Assembly (NCBI GenBank): GCA_019912505.1
Contig: JAIOIM010000593.1
Location: forward strand, 1 to 9,539
Source: Ignavibacteriaceae bacterium
Lineage (GTDB): Bacteria > Bacteroidota > Ignavibacteria > Ignavibacteriales > Ignavibacteriaceae
Reading direction: 5' to 3'
DNA: 9,539 nt
Positions 1 to 7,208 of this stretch are shown in pieces; within the stretch, counting starts at the first letter, position 1, and every line of letters starts with the position of its first letter. The notes under the pieces were generated by a model that was not told the origin of the DNA, did not search any database, and saw only the letters and a program-made list of their open reading frames with translations. Position numbers and translations under genes: made by a program.

Positions 1-2
1 AA

Positions 3-464
3 GAAGTTCTCCGGAGCAATCTTTTGGGAGGTCATGTTTTCAGTGCACTGCTCGGTTACGCAGGCATTACAATTTCTGCAGTTTATGGCGTCCTCTATTT
101 AATTCTTTACCAGGATATAAAACTAAACAAATTTGGTTTGATATTTAACCGTCTGCCAAGTCTTGAAGTTTTAGAGCGGCTAAGTTTTGTTTCGGCAATC
201 ATTGGTTTTGCGATGTTAAGTATTGCTATTGTTGTCGGCGTAATTTGGCTGCCTAAAGCATTCCCCGATTTTTCTTATGCCGACCCTAAACTGATTGGAA
301 CAGCGATAGTTTGGCTTTTATACGGCATAGGTATTATGAGTAAAACCCTCGGCAAGCTGCGCGGTAAACGTGTTATTACTCTTTCGATAATTGGATTTAT
401 TATCGCCATTTTATCTACAACTTTATCCAACTTTCTTTCAAAAAGCTTTCACACATTCTATTAA
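3..464 (+). CDS. CcsA/HemX-like multi-pass membrane protein, C-terminal part (5' end outside window)
   Basis: The frame is open from the left edge, so this is the last 153 codons of a longer gene; a TTG at 24 is an internal Leu, not a convincing start. I see four hydrophobic segments, at about fragment residues 11-36, 55-82, 97-112 and 124-145. The family match rests on the pattern LRSNLLGGHVFSALLGYAG (His11) followed by VYGVLYL, on LPSLEVLERLSF, and on the C-terminal SFHTFY (His150). CcsA/CcmC-type haem-handling proteins carry conserved His at both places. The Trp-rich WWD signature expected between segments two and three is largely lost: only W82, D94-P95-K96 and one later Trp remain. That loss, with hemA beginning 1 nt after the stop, favours a HemX-like role; in Bacillus subtilis hemX lies in the hemAXCDBL operon and affects HemA levels. 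A cytochrome c maturation (CcsA) role remains possible. Family assignment is fairly secure, exact function is not. Confidence 0.72.
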   Translation, partial: EVLRSNLLGGHVFSALLGYAGITISAVYGVLYLILYQDIKLNKFGLIFNRLPSLEVLERLSFVSAIIGFAMLSIAIVVGVIWLPKAFPDFSYADPKLIGTAIVWLLYGIGIMSKTLGKLRGKRVITLSIIGFIIAILSTTLSNFLSKSFHTFY

Positions 465-465
465 T

Positions 466-1743
466 ATGCACTTAATAGCAGTAACAATAAATCATCATAC
501 GGCGCCTGTAGAACTGCGGGAAACTTTGCATTTAAGCAGTGAAGAAATTGCCGTCTTTGTAAAAAAAGCAAAGGGCAATTTATTTAAAGAAGGTTTGATT
601 ATTTCCACATGCAATCGTACAGAAGTGTATGGAATACCGGTTGACCCGAAAATTGATTATCATGAAATACAAAAATTTTTAATAAACGAAAAATCAGTAT
701 TAAATATTAATGCCGATAATTTCCGAAATTATCTATCAACCACAGCGGTAAAACATCTCTTTAGTGTTATTACCGGTATCGACTCGCTGCTTATTGGCGA
801 TAACCAGATTTACCACCAAGTAAAAGATTCATTCCAACTTGCCGAAGAGTTAAACTTTACAGGTTATTTAACAAAAAAATTGTTTGACGCCGCAATTAAA
901 ACGGGCAAACGCGCTATTACCGAAACTGAAATAAGTGAAGGTGCCGTAACCGTTAGTTATGCCGCAGTGCAGCTCATCGAAAAAATATTCAGCAGTTTAA
1001 ACAAAAAATCTGCACTTGTAATCGGCGCAGGTGAAACCGGTGAGATTGCCGCAAAACATTTAAAGGAACGAGGAATAGGCAAGCTATCAATAACCAACCG
1101 TACAGTTGAACGTGCGGAAAAAATAGCCGAAAAACTAAACGCCCATATTCTTCCCTTTGAAACATTTAAAAATTCGGTGCACGAGTATGACATCATTTTA
1201 AGCGCAACCAGCTCACCCGGATTTATATTAACGAAAGATGATATAAAAGCCGCTATGAAGCGGAGAAATTTTTCACCGACCATACTTATGGATATCGCCA
1301 TTCCGCGCGACATCGATCCGAAGGCAGGAGATATTGACTCTGTTTTTTATCACGATATCGATTCGTTGAATATTATCGTTGGTCAAAACTTAAACAAGCG
1401 CCGCGATGAAATTCCAAAAGTGGAAAAAATTATTGATGAAGAGGTTGCAAACTTTTTTAGCTGGTACAATTCGCTTGAAGTTGCGCCTACCATAAAATCT
1501 TTACGCGAACACTTTGAAAATATCCGCGCCGAAGAAGTTGAAAAAAATATAAACCGTTTTAGCGATGATGATAAAGAAAAGCTTGAAATAATTACTAAAC
1601 GAATTGTAAATAAACTTTTGCATCAGCCGACTGTTGAATTAAAAAAAATGTCAGAACAAGGGCAGAACAGCGATGAAGCGGCTGCGAAAATTAGTATTCT
1701 CAAAGGCATCTTTGGAATAAACAACACTGAAAAGGAAGGATAA
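466..1743 (+). CDS. hemA: Glutamyl-tRNA reductase
   Basis: This NADPH-dependent enzyme reduces glutamyl-tRNA(Glu) to glutamate-1-semialdehyde, the first committed step of C5-pathway tetrapyrrole synthesis in the cytoplasm. The 425-aa length is normal for the family. The N-terminal catalytic domain has NHHTAPVELRE and the catalytic cysteine in STCNRTEVYG (Cys49). The NADPH-binding domain has the glycine motif G187-A-G189-E-T-G192, then ITNRTVERAEK and ILSATSSPG. MDIAIPRDIDP and a long helical C-terminal dimerisation region (from about residue 305) follow. The usual GE-P-Q-I motif reads GDNQI (Asp112, Asn113), a substitution at a strongly conserved site. I chose the ATG at 466 because the family N-terminus begins MHLIAVTIN; an in-frame ATG at 391 would overlap the upstream gene deeply. 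No Shine-Dalgarno is visible, and the start lies 1 nt after the preceding TAA, so translation is probably coupled. Confidence 0.97.
   Translation: MHLIAVTINHHTAPVELRETLHLSSEEIAVFVKKAKGNLFKEGLIISTCNRTEVYGIPVDPKIDYHEIQKFLINEKSVLNINADNFRNYLSTTAVKHLFSVITGIDSLLIGDNQIYHQVKDSFQLAEELNFTGYLTKKLFDAAIKTGKRAITETEISEGAVTVSYAAVQLIEKIFSSLNKKSALVIGAGETGEIAAKHLKERGIGKLSITNRTVERAEKIAEKLNAHILPFETFKNSVHEYDIILSATSSPGFILTKDDIKAAMKRRNFSPTILMDIAIPRDIDPKAGDIDSVFYHDIDSLNIIVGQNLNKRRDEIPKVEKIIDEEVANFFSWYNSLEVAPTIKSLREHFENIRAEEVEKNINRFSDDDKEKLEIITKRIVNKLLHQPTVELKKMSEQGQNSDEAAAKISILKGIFGINNTEKEG
1734..1740 (+). promoter_or_regulatory. Ribosome binding site supporting the TTG start of hemC
   Basis: The GGAAGGA sequence lies 5 nt before the TTG at 1746, inside the last codons of hemA. 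It supports TTG as the real start, because no in-frame ATG occurs before the conserved GSRGSDLALWQ segment of HemC. Confidence 0.75.
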
Positions 1744-1745
1744 TA

Positions 1746-2687
1746 TTGAAGACAAAATTAATCATCGGTTCACGCGGAAGCGATTTGGCTTTATGGCAGG
1801 CAAATTTTGTAAAAAGAGAAATTGAACGGAACAATAAAAATGTTGCCGTTGAAATAAAAATAATAAAAACAAAAGGGGATAAAATTCTTGATGTTGCGCT
1901 TTCAAAAATTGGCGACAAAAGTTTATTTACAAAAGAACTTGAAGTAGAACTATTGAATAAAACTGTTGATCTTGCGGTTCACAGTTTAAAAGACCTACAG
2001 ACTAAAATTCCCGATGGTTTAAAACTCGCCGCTGTTTCAAAACGTCATTCGGTGGAAGATGTATTAATCGCCCGTAAAAAAGGGATGACGATTGATAAAC
2101 TCCCCGAAAATGCAATTGTCGGAACGGGCTCACTTCGCCGCCGCAGCCAGTTGCTTCATCTCCGCCCCGATATAAAAACAGAAGAGCTTCGCGGCAATGT
2201 TCCTTCTCGCATCGATAAGTTTATAAAATCGAAATGGGACGCAATTATACTTGCCCGCGCGGGTGTTGAAAGATTAAAGCTATCGAAAAATATTTCTTCA
2301 ATTATAAGTACGGATGAAATGCTTCCGGCGGTTGGACAGGGTGCGCTCGGTATCGAAATTCATGAAGATAATCAGTTAGCCGAGGAAATTATACAAACCA
2401 TTCATCACGCAAACACGTTCTACGCTGTATTGGCTGAGCGCTCTTTTCTTCGCACACTGGAAGGCGGCTGCCAGGTTCCTATCGGCGCATTAGGCGAAGT
2501 TAGATCAAACGGTTTTTATTTTGACGGATTAATCGGAAGCCTCGATGGAAGTTTAACATTCCGCAAAAAAGTCCGCGGGAAAAAATCGGACGCCGAAAAA
2601 ATCGGGAAACAGATGGCAAAGGAGATGTTAAAAGCCGGCGCAAAAAAAATATTAGATGAAGTTTACAAATCAGCGAGACAGAAATGA
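1746..2687 (+). CDS. hemC: Porphobilinogen deaminase (hydroxymethylbilane synthase)
   Basis: This cytoplasmic enzyme joins four porphobilinogen units into the linear tetrapyrrole hydroxymethylbilane, the substrate of HemD encoded further down this operon. The 313 aa match the usual family length. Visible signatures are GSRGSDLALWQ (residues 8-18), AVHSLKDL with the catalytic Asp83, GTGSLRRRSQL for substrate carboxylate binding, LRGNVPSRIDK, and ILARAGVERL. The dipyrromethane cofactor cysteine is Cys242 in LEGGCQVPIGA, the same number as in Escherichia coli. The start is TTG with a good Shine-Dalgarno. The stop overlaps the next gene's ATG as ATGA, indicating translational coupling to the lipoprotein gene. 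No missing catalytic residue was seen. Confidence 0.97.
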   Translation: MKTKLIIGSRGSDLALWQANFVKREIERNNKNVAVEIKIIKTKGDKILDVALSKIGDKSLFTKELEVELLNKTVDLAVHSLKDLQTKIPDGLKLAAVSKRHSVEDVLIARKKGMTIDKLPENAIVGTGSLRRRSQLLHLRPDIKTEELRGNVPSRIDKFIKSKWDAIILARAGVERLKLSKNISSIISTDEMLPAVGQGALGIEIHEDNQLAEEIIQTIHHANTFYAVLAERSFLRTLEGGCQVPIGALGEVRSNGFYFDGLIGSLDGSLTFRKKVRGKKSDAEKIGKQMAKEMLKAGAKKILDEVYKSARQK

Positions 2688-3298
2688 AAATAAAAAATCT
2701 GCTTTTGTTTTTATCCGCTTCGCTCATTGCGGCGTTTGCGTTTATATCTTTTTCATGCACGTGCAGTTCTTGCAGTCAGCAGGAAGAAATTGATGTGCCG
2801 GTTGAGTTGCTGAAGAAAGCAAATGATTTTATCATCTCTAAAACAGGGAAAGAAATTTTTGATAGTTACGTTTCTCCCGATTTTGTTTTAACAAAAAAAA
2901 CCGGCAGCACTTACGAAATGGCTTATCGTTTTATGATGCCCGAAAAACCATTCGTCGATGAGTTGATTCACTTTACTGTTGACAGCACAGGGCGTGTAAT
3001 AAAAGAAAGAGAAGTTTTCGGCATCCCGGAGTGTCTCAGCAATCCTTCGTTATGCGTGTTTAACATTGATGAAGAAAAAGCGCGCAGTATTGCAAAGGAA
3101 CTTGGATTAGAGCAGGGTGTAATAGATTGGAAGGTAGGCTTTTTGTGGGATGAAACTCTTAAGCAATATGTATGGCATGTATTAAATACACTTTATGAGT
3201 CAGAAGGCTCAAACGGATATATCGGAAACGGGAAGGAAATTGTAATTGACCCGAACACCGGTCTGGTGCTGAAGGAAAACGACTGGAAGATAAGATAA
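2684..3298 (+). CDS. Putative Cys-rich lipoprotein with a possible PepSY-like C-terminal region
   Basis: I do not recognise a named family for this 204-aa protein. The N-terminus is a signal peptide: K2-I-K-N, a hydrophobic core at about residues 5-22, then SFSC with Cys25 as the likely lipidated residue. This is a loose lipobox of the kind common in Bacteroidota-like bacteria. The predicted mature protein opens with CTCSSC (Cys25, Cys27, Cys30) and a Gln/Glu-rich tether, so it should be anchored outside the cytoplasmic membrane. A second pair, Cys117 and Cys124, could form a disulfide. The C-terminal half has EEKARSIAKELG and then KEIVIDPNTGLVLKE, which resembles the helix plus 'D-x-x-TG-x-V' strand of PepSY-type domains; this similarity is weak. 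The start overlaps the hemC stop (ATGA), so it is translationally tied to haem synthesis. Its role there is unknown; metal, haem or redox handling are guesses. Confidence 0.8.
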   Translation: MKIKNLLLFLSASLIAAFAFISFSCTCSSCSQQEEIDVPVELLKKANDFIISKTGKEIFDSYVSPDFVLTKKTGSTYEMAYRFMMPEKPFVDELIHFTVDSTGRVIKEREVFGIPECLSNPSLCVFNIDEEKARSIAKELGLEQGVIDWKVGFLWDETLKQYVWHVLNTLYESEGSNGYIGNGKEIVIDPNTGLVLKENDWKIR

Positions 3299-3307
3299 TT
3301 TTTTTTG

Positions 3308-4702
3308 ATGACGGACACGCAAAACATATCGATAAAAAAAGAAAAAAAGCGGGAGATGATACTCGAAGCCGCCTCACTTCTCTTTTCACAAAAAAATTAT
3401 CACGAAGTGATGATGGAAGAGGTTGCACAACAAATTTCTGTTGCAAAGGGTACGCTTTATAATTATTTCAAATCGAAAGAAGACCTTTATTTTTCGATTA
3501 TGACTTTGCGAATGCGGAAGCTTGTTCTTTCGCTTGAAGATAAAATAAAAACAGAAACAAGCAGTATATCTTCGCTACGCACATTCATCATTCATCTTTA
3601 TATGTTTATGATGAAGTACCAGAATTTCTTTTTGATGTATCAAAAAGAAAATTTAACCGGCAAAAGCGAACTGTGTACGCAGCTTATCAAACTTGATAAA
3701 GAACTAAAGCAGATGCTTGAAGCGATAATAATTAAGGGGAAAGAAGAACTTCTTTTTAGAAAAATTGAAGATAACTTTGCGGTTGATGTAATTCTCGGCT
3801 GTATATACGGGGCTGTTCAGCGGGGGATAGATAATGAGTTAAAGGAAACGCTGCAAAGTATCGAGCGCGAAAAGATTTTCGATTTTGTACTGTACGGGTT
3901 GGTTTCATGCGAACAATATAAAGAACTGCTCCCTTTAAAAGGAAAAACAATTGTAATTACCCGTACGGTTGAGCAATCAGATTCTTCCGCAAATGTTTTT
4001 AGGCAGCTTGGCGCAAACGTAATACCTTTTCCAACTCTCGATATTGTACCCCCAGCAAGTTGGCGTATTTTTGACGAGACAATTATATCGAGCAAAAAAA
4101 TAGATTTTTTAATTTTTACATCCGGACACTCGGTAAGGATGTTTATAAGCCGCTGCACCGAGTTAAAACTAAATTTTAATTTTAATAGCGTTAAGGTTGT
4201 TGCTGTTGGTAGTAAGACGGCATCGGTTTGCAGCAAACTTGGTGTGCCTGTTCATATAATTCCTAAAGAGTTTAGCGGTGAAGGTGTTATTGCGGAGTTA
4301 ATTCATCATCCTCTAAAACAAAAAATTATATTTATCCCCCGCTCGGCAATCGGTCGGGAAGAACTGCCGCGCGGACTTGAAGCCCTCGGAGCAGTAATAA
4401 AAACGGCGCCGGTTTATAATGTAGCTATTCCTGCAGCTGAAAAAATTAGTAGTCACATTGATGAACTTCACCGCTCAACACCGGATTTAATAATTTTTAC
4501 AAGCCCTTCAACTTTTGAAAACTATTTGCAAATATTAAACATCGCTCACCCTGTTGAGTATTTTGCAAATGTACTTGTTGCTGCAATTGGTCCAACAACA
4601 AAGTCGGCTATTGAAGCAAAAGGTATAAGGGTAAAAATTATGCCGGGTGAATACACAATTGATGCATTAGCCAAAACCATAGTAGAATTTTATAGAAAAT
4701 AA
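3308..4702 (+). CDS. hemD: TetR-family regulator fused to uroporphyrinogen-III synthase
   Basis: One uninterrupted 464-aa frame carries two proteins. Residues 1-200 are a complete TetR-type regulator: helix 1 (REMILEAASLLFSQ), EEVAQQISVAKGTLYNYF (about 37-54) as the helix-turn-helix, KSKEDLY, and an all-helical ligand/dimerisation region ending at FDFVLYGLVS. After a short linker (about 201-210), residues 211-464 form a full-length HemD: LKGKTIVITRT, IFTSGHSVRMFI, VVAVGSKTASVCSKLG, FIPRSAIGREELPRGLE, APVYNVA with the conserved Tyr370, IIFTSPSTFENY, and AAIGPTTKSAIEAKG. HemD cyclises hydroxymethylbilane to uroporphyrinogen III, with inversion of ring D. It is the only hemD in this operon, between hemC and hemE as expected. 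The ATG at 3308 was chosen over TTG 3305; no strong Shine-Dalgarno is visible. The N-terminal half probably regulates the operon, but ligand and target are inference. Compare the HemD-winged-helix fusions of actinobacteria. Confidence 0.95.
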   Translation: MTDTQNISIKKEKKREMILEAASLLFSQKNYHEVMMEEVAQQISVAKGTLYNYFKSKEDLYFSIMTLRMRKLVLSLEDKIKTETSSISSLRTFIIHLYMFMMKYQNFFLMYQKENLTGKSELCTQLIKLDKELKQMLEAIIIKGKEELLFRKIEDNFAVDVILGCIYGAVQRGIDNELKETLQSIEREKIFDFVLYGLVSCEQYKELLPLKGKTIVITRTVEQSDSSANVFRQLGANVIPFPTLDIVPPASWRIFDETIISSKKIDFLIFTSGHSVRMFISRCTELKLNFNFNSVKVVAVGSKTASVCSKLGVPVHIIPKEFSGEGVIAELIHHPLKQKIIFIPRSAIGREELPRGLEALGAVIKTAPVYNVAIPAAEKISSHIDELHRSTPDLIIFTSPSTFENYLQILNIAHPVEYFANVLVAAIGPTTKSAIEAKGIRVKIMPGEYTIDALAKTIVEFYRK

Positions 4703-4710
4703 GAATAGAC

Positions 4711-4714
4711 GGAG
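4711..4714 (+). promoter_or_regulatory. Ribosome binding site supporting the TTG start of hemE
   Basis: GGAG lies 6 nt before the TTG at 4721. No ATG occurs in frame before the catalytic MRQAGRYLPEYR motif, so TTG is the best start. Confidence 0.7.
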
Positions 4715-4720
4715 AAAATA

Positions 4721-5770
4721 TTGAGCAAACTACAAAACGACCTTTTTTTACGCGCCTGTAAACGGCAGCCTGTTGAACGCACACCTATCTGGATTATGAG
4801 ACAGGCGGGGCGTTATCTGCCGGAATACCGGGATGTACGCGCGAAGGCAGATTTTTTAACGATGTGTAAAACCCCCGAACTTGCTTCGGAAGTAACCGTG
4901 CAGCCCATAGATATTATCGGCACCGATGCGGCAATTATCTTTAGCGACATCCTTGTTATACCCGAAGCGATGGGGATGGAATTGATTATGCACGAAGGAA
5001 AAGGACCGATTTTTACTTCGCCTATTAGAAGCGAACAAGCCGCAAATCTTTTGAAGGAAATCGATCCTTTTCTTGATTTAAGTTATGTTCTCGATGCTGT
5101 TGTAATGACGAAACGCGCACTAAATAATCGAGTGCCTTTAATTGGTTTTAGCGGTTCGCCATGGACACTTCTTGCATATATGGTTGAAGGAAAAGGCTCA
5201 AAAAATTTTTCGGAAGTAAAAAAATTAATATACAATAACCCAAGGCTTGCCCACTCATTGCTTGATATGCTTGCCGATTCCATTGCCTTATATCTTTCCG
5301 CAAAAATTGAAGCCGGGGTAAACGCTGTTCAAATTTTTGATACATGGGGAGGCATTTTATCGCAGGAAGATTTTAACGAATTTTCACTACAGTATATGGT
5401 TCGTATAATTGAGCAAATAAAACGTAAAGACGAACCAATTATTGTTTACGCAAAAGGTGTCCACTACGGTTTAGATAAACTTGCAGCAAGCGGCGCCGAT
5501 GTGGTTGGACTCGATTGGACGATGAACCTTGGTTCTGTACGCAACCAAATTGGAGGTAAAGTTGCTCTTCAAGGAAATATGGACCCGACGGTTCTTTACG
5601 GAACGCATGAAAAAATAAAATCCGAAGTTGAAAAAGTTTTGTCTTCATACGGAAAAGGAAGCGGACATATTTTTAATCTCGGTCACGGAATACTTCCCGA
5701 TGTAGATCCGGAAAATGCAAAGGCGCTTGTCCGGTTTGTAAAAGAAGAAAGTGTAAAGTACCATATTTAA
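4721..5770 (+). CDS. hemE: Uroporphyrinogen decarboxylase
   Basis: This cofactor-free cytoplasmic enzyme removes four acetate carboxyls from uroporphyrinogen III to give coproporphyrinogen III. At 349 aa it is family length. It shows MRQAGRYLPEYR with the active-site arginines Arg27 and Arg31, then IIFSDILVIPEAMG with the catalytic Asp76. These are followed by GFSGSPWTLLAYM, VNAVQIFDTWGG, VVGLDWT, LQGNMDPTVLYG, and the C-terminal NLGHGILPDVDPENA with His322. The gene follows hemD by 18 nt and precedes hemN by 14 nt, in pathway order. No anomaly was seen apart from the TTG start. Confidence 0.97.
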   Translation: MSKLQNDLFLRACKRQPVERTPIWIMRQAGRYLPEYRDVRAKADFLTMCKTPELASEVTVQPIDIIGTDAAIIFSDILVIPEAMGMELIMHEGKGPIFTSPIRSEQAANLLKEIDPFLDLSYVLDAVVMTKRALNNRVPLIGFSGSPWTLLAYMVEGKGSKNFSEVKKLIYNNPRLAHSLLDMLADSIALYLSAKIEAGVNAVQIFDTWGGILSQEDFNEFSLQYMVRIIEQIKRKDEPIIVYAKGVHYGLDKLAASGADVVGLDWTMNLGSVRNQIGGKVALQGNMDPTVLYGTHEKIKSEVEKVLSSYGKGSGHIFNLGHGILPDVDPENAKALVRFVKEESVKYHI

Positions 5771-5773
5771 GTT

Positions 5774-5778
5774 AGGAG
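5774..5778 (+). promoter_or_regulatory. Ribosome binding site of hemN
   Basis: AGGAG lies 6 nt before the ATG at 5785, the strongest Shine-Dalgarno in the window. It fixes the start of the 458-aa HemN, whose N-terminal region then aligns with the family. Confidence 0.75.
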
Positions 5779-5784
5779 TTTTTA

Positions 5785-7161
5785 ATGTTTGAGTTTGATT
5801 TAGCAAAGTTTAAAAAATATGACAAACCAGGACCGCGTTACACAAGTTATCCTACGGCGCCGCAGTTCAGCGAGTTGTTTACTGCGGAAGATTATCTTGA
5901 TGAAATTGTAAAAACAAATTACGGCGAGAACCTCCCGGATCTTTCTCTTTATTTTCATCTCCCTTTTTGCGATACATTGTGTTATTTCTGCGGATGTAAT
6001 ATGCTTATAACACGTAACCGCGAACGGGTTAATAGTTATGTCGATTATGTAAAAAAAGAAATCGATTTACTGCGCGGTTATATTTTACCCGATAGAAAAG
6101 TTTCGCAGCTTCACTGGGGCGGCGGCACACCAACACATTTGAGTCCCGATGAAATTGCCGATTTGGCGTCATACATTCAGCAATCATTTAAGTTTATTGA
6201 TCGCTCTGAAAACAGCTGCGAGATTGATCCGCGCGGTTTAACAAAAGCACACCTTGAGGCATTACGCAATAATGGTTTTAACCGCATCAGTATGGGTGTG
6301 CAGGACTTTAATGAAAAAGTTCAGAAAGCAGTAAACAGAGTTCAACCGGAAGATATAACACGGCAGGCTATCGATTGGATACGCGAATTAAAGTATCACA
6401 GCATCAATCTCGATTTGATCTACGGCTTGCCCTTTCAAACTGTGGAAACTTTTGCGAGCACTGTGGATAAAATAATTGATGTTTCCCCCGATAGAATTGC
6501 AGTATTTAATTACGCCCACGTTCCTTGGATGAAAAAACATATGGCATTAATTCATCCCGAAGATTTGCCTGCCGCAGAAGAAAAATTAAATATATTAAAA
6601 ATGACGATTGAAAAACTAACCGGCGCAGGTTACGATTTTATAGGAATGGATCATTTTGCAAAACCTGATGACGAACTTGCCGTTGCACTGCGCGAGAAAA
6701 AACTCTACCGCAATTTTCAGGGCTACAGCACAAATGCCGATGCCGATTTGTATGCTTTTGGTATTACAGGTATCAGTCAACTTAAAAATATTTATGCCCA
6801 GAATTACAAAACCGAAAAAGAATATTACGATGCGCTTGATAATGGAAAAATTCCGACTACTAAAGGTTACCGATTAACAGAAGACGACCATATACGTCAT
6901 TATGTTATTATGAAATTGATGTGCGACTTTGAATTAAACTTCAAAACAATTGACGAAAAATTCGATATAAAATTTAAAGAATATTTTGCGTGGGGTTTGA
7001 ATAATCTTGCCGAGATGGAAAAAGATGAGCTTGTAAAAATTGATGCGGATAAACTTGAAGTAACAAATATGGGCAGATTGCTTATCCGCAATATCGCAAT
7101 GAATTTTGACGGCTACATCGAAAGAAAAAAAGACAAAGCGCGTTATTCGAGAACTGTTTAA
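5785..7161 (+). CDS. hemN: Oxygen-independent coproporphyrinogen III dehydrogenase (radical SAM)
   Basis: This radical SAM enzyme oxidatively decarboxylates coproporphyrinogen III to protoporphyrinogen IX without oxygen. The 4Fe-4S/SAM motif is FCDTLCYFCGC, with Cys62, Cys66, Cys69 and Cys71 at the same numbers as in Escherichia coli HemN, and Tyr56 just before it. The N-terminal PGPRYTSYPTAPQF marks true HemN rather than the look-alikes HemW and HutW, which lack it. WGGGTPTHLSPDEI, EIDPRGLTKAHLEAL, RISMGVQDF, LDLIYGLPFQT and a C-terminal helical domain with a Tyr- and Gly-rich segment (YRNFQGYSTNADADL) follow. At 458 aa it matches the family. Its presence indicates haem synthesis under anoxic or microoxic conditions and the protoporphyrin-dependent branch. 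Confidence 0.97.
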   Translation: MFEFDLAKFKKYDKPGPRYTSYPTAPQFSELFTAEDYLDEIVKTNYGENLPDLSLYFHLPFCDTLCYFCGCNMLITRNRERVNSYVDYVKKEIDLLRGYILPDRKVSQLHWGGGTPTHLSPDEIADLASYIQQSFKFIDRSENSCEIDPRGLTKAHLEALRNNGFNRISMGVQDFNEKVQKAVNRVQPEDITRQAIDWIRELKYHSINLDLIYGLPFQTVETFASTVDKIIDVSPDRIAVFNYAHVPWMKKHMALIHPEDLPAAEEKLNILKMTIEKLTGAGYDFIGMDHFAKPDDELAVALREKKLYRNFQGYSTNADADLYAFGITGISQLKNIYAQNYKTEKEYYDALDNGKIPTTKGYRLTEDDHIRHYVIMKLMCDFELNFKTIDEKFDIKFKEYFAWGLNNLAEMEKDELVKIDADKLEVTNMGRLLIRNIAMNFDGYIERKKDKARYSRTV

Positions 7162-7169
7162 CTGCAAAA

Positions 7170-7197
7170 ATTGTTTTGCCTTAAACTTAAAAACAAT
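7170..7197 (+). repeat. 8-bp perfect inverted repeat in the hemN-hemH gap (possible operator or RNA hairpin)
   Basis: The arms are ATTGTTTT (7170-7177) and AAAACAAT (7190-7197), separated by a 12-nt spacer. It occupies most of the only sizeable intergenic gap in the block and ends 11 nt before the hemH ATG, just upstream of its weak GGAA ribosome binding site. The arms are AT-rich, so chance is a real possibility. It could be a repressor site for the TetR-HemD protein, or a short RNA stem, but nothing in the sequence proves either. No T-run follows it, so it is not a standard terminator. Confidence 0.3.
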
Positions 7198-7208
7198 ATG
7201 GAAAATGA

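Noticed and set aside
391..465. Upstream in-frame ATG that would extend HemA by 25 residues
   Set aside because: It lies deep inside the preceding membrane-protein gene, and the extra residues match no HemA N-terminus; the conserved MHLIAVTIN begins at 466.
3299..3306. Run of eight T residues after the lipoprotein gene as a terminator tail
   Set aside because: No stable GC-rich stem lies directly before it, and hemD starts 2 nt later in the same operon.
3899..3955. Possible separate start for a free HemD (in-frame TTG at 3899, or an SD-like AAAAGGA at 3938-3943)
   Set aside because: The TTG has no good ribosome binding site, and the purine run is followed by no usable start codon in frame; the single continuous frame is the simpler reading, though a minor internal product cannot be excluded.
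3817..4236. 139-aa minus-strand open frame opposite the TetR-HemD gene, and other antisense frames such as 957-1313
   Set aside because: They lie wholly opposite strongly supported genes, have low-complexity translations and no recognisable motifs; they are shadows.
7164..7179. Small hairpin GCAAAA/TTTTGC after hemN as a terminator
   Set aside because: The stem is only 6 bp with a single GC pair at each end, and no T-run follows it.
7171..7199. Promoter-like TTGTTT-17-CAATAT before hemH
   Set aside because: Both boxes match the sigma-70 consensus at only half of their positions, and the implied transcript would start almost at the ATG.
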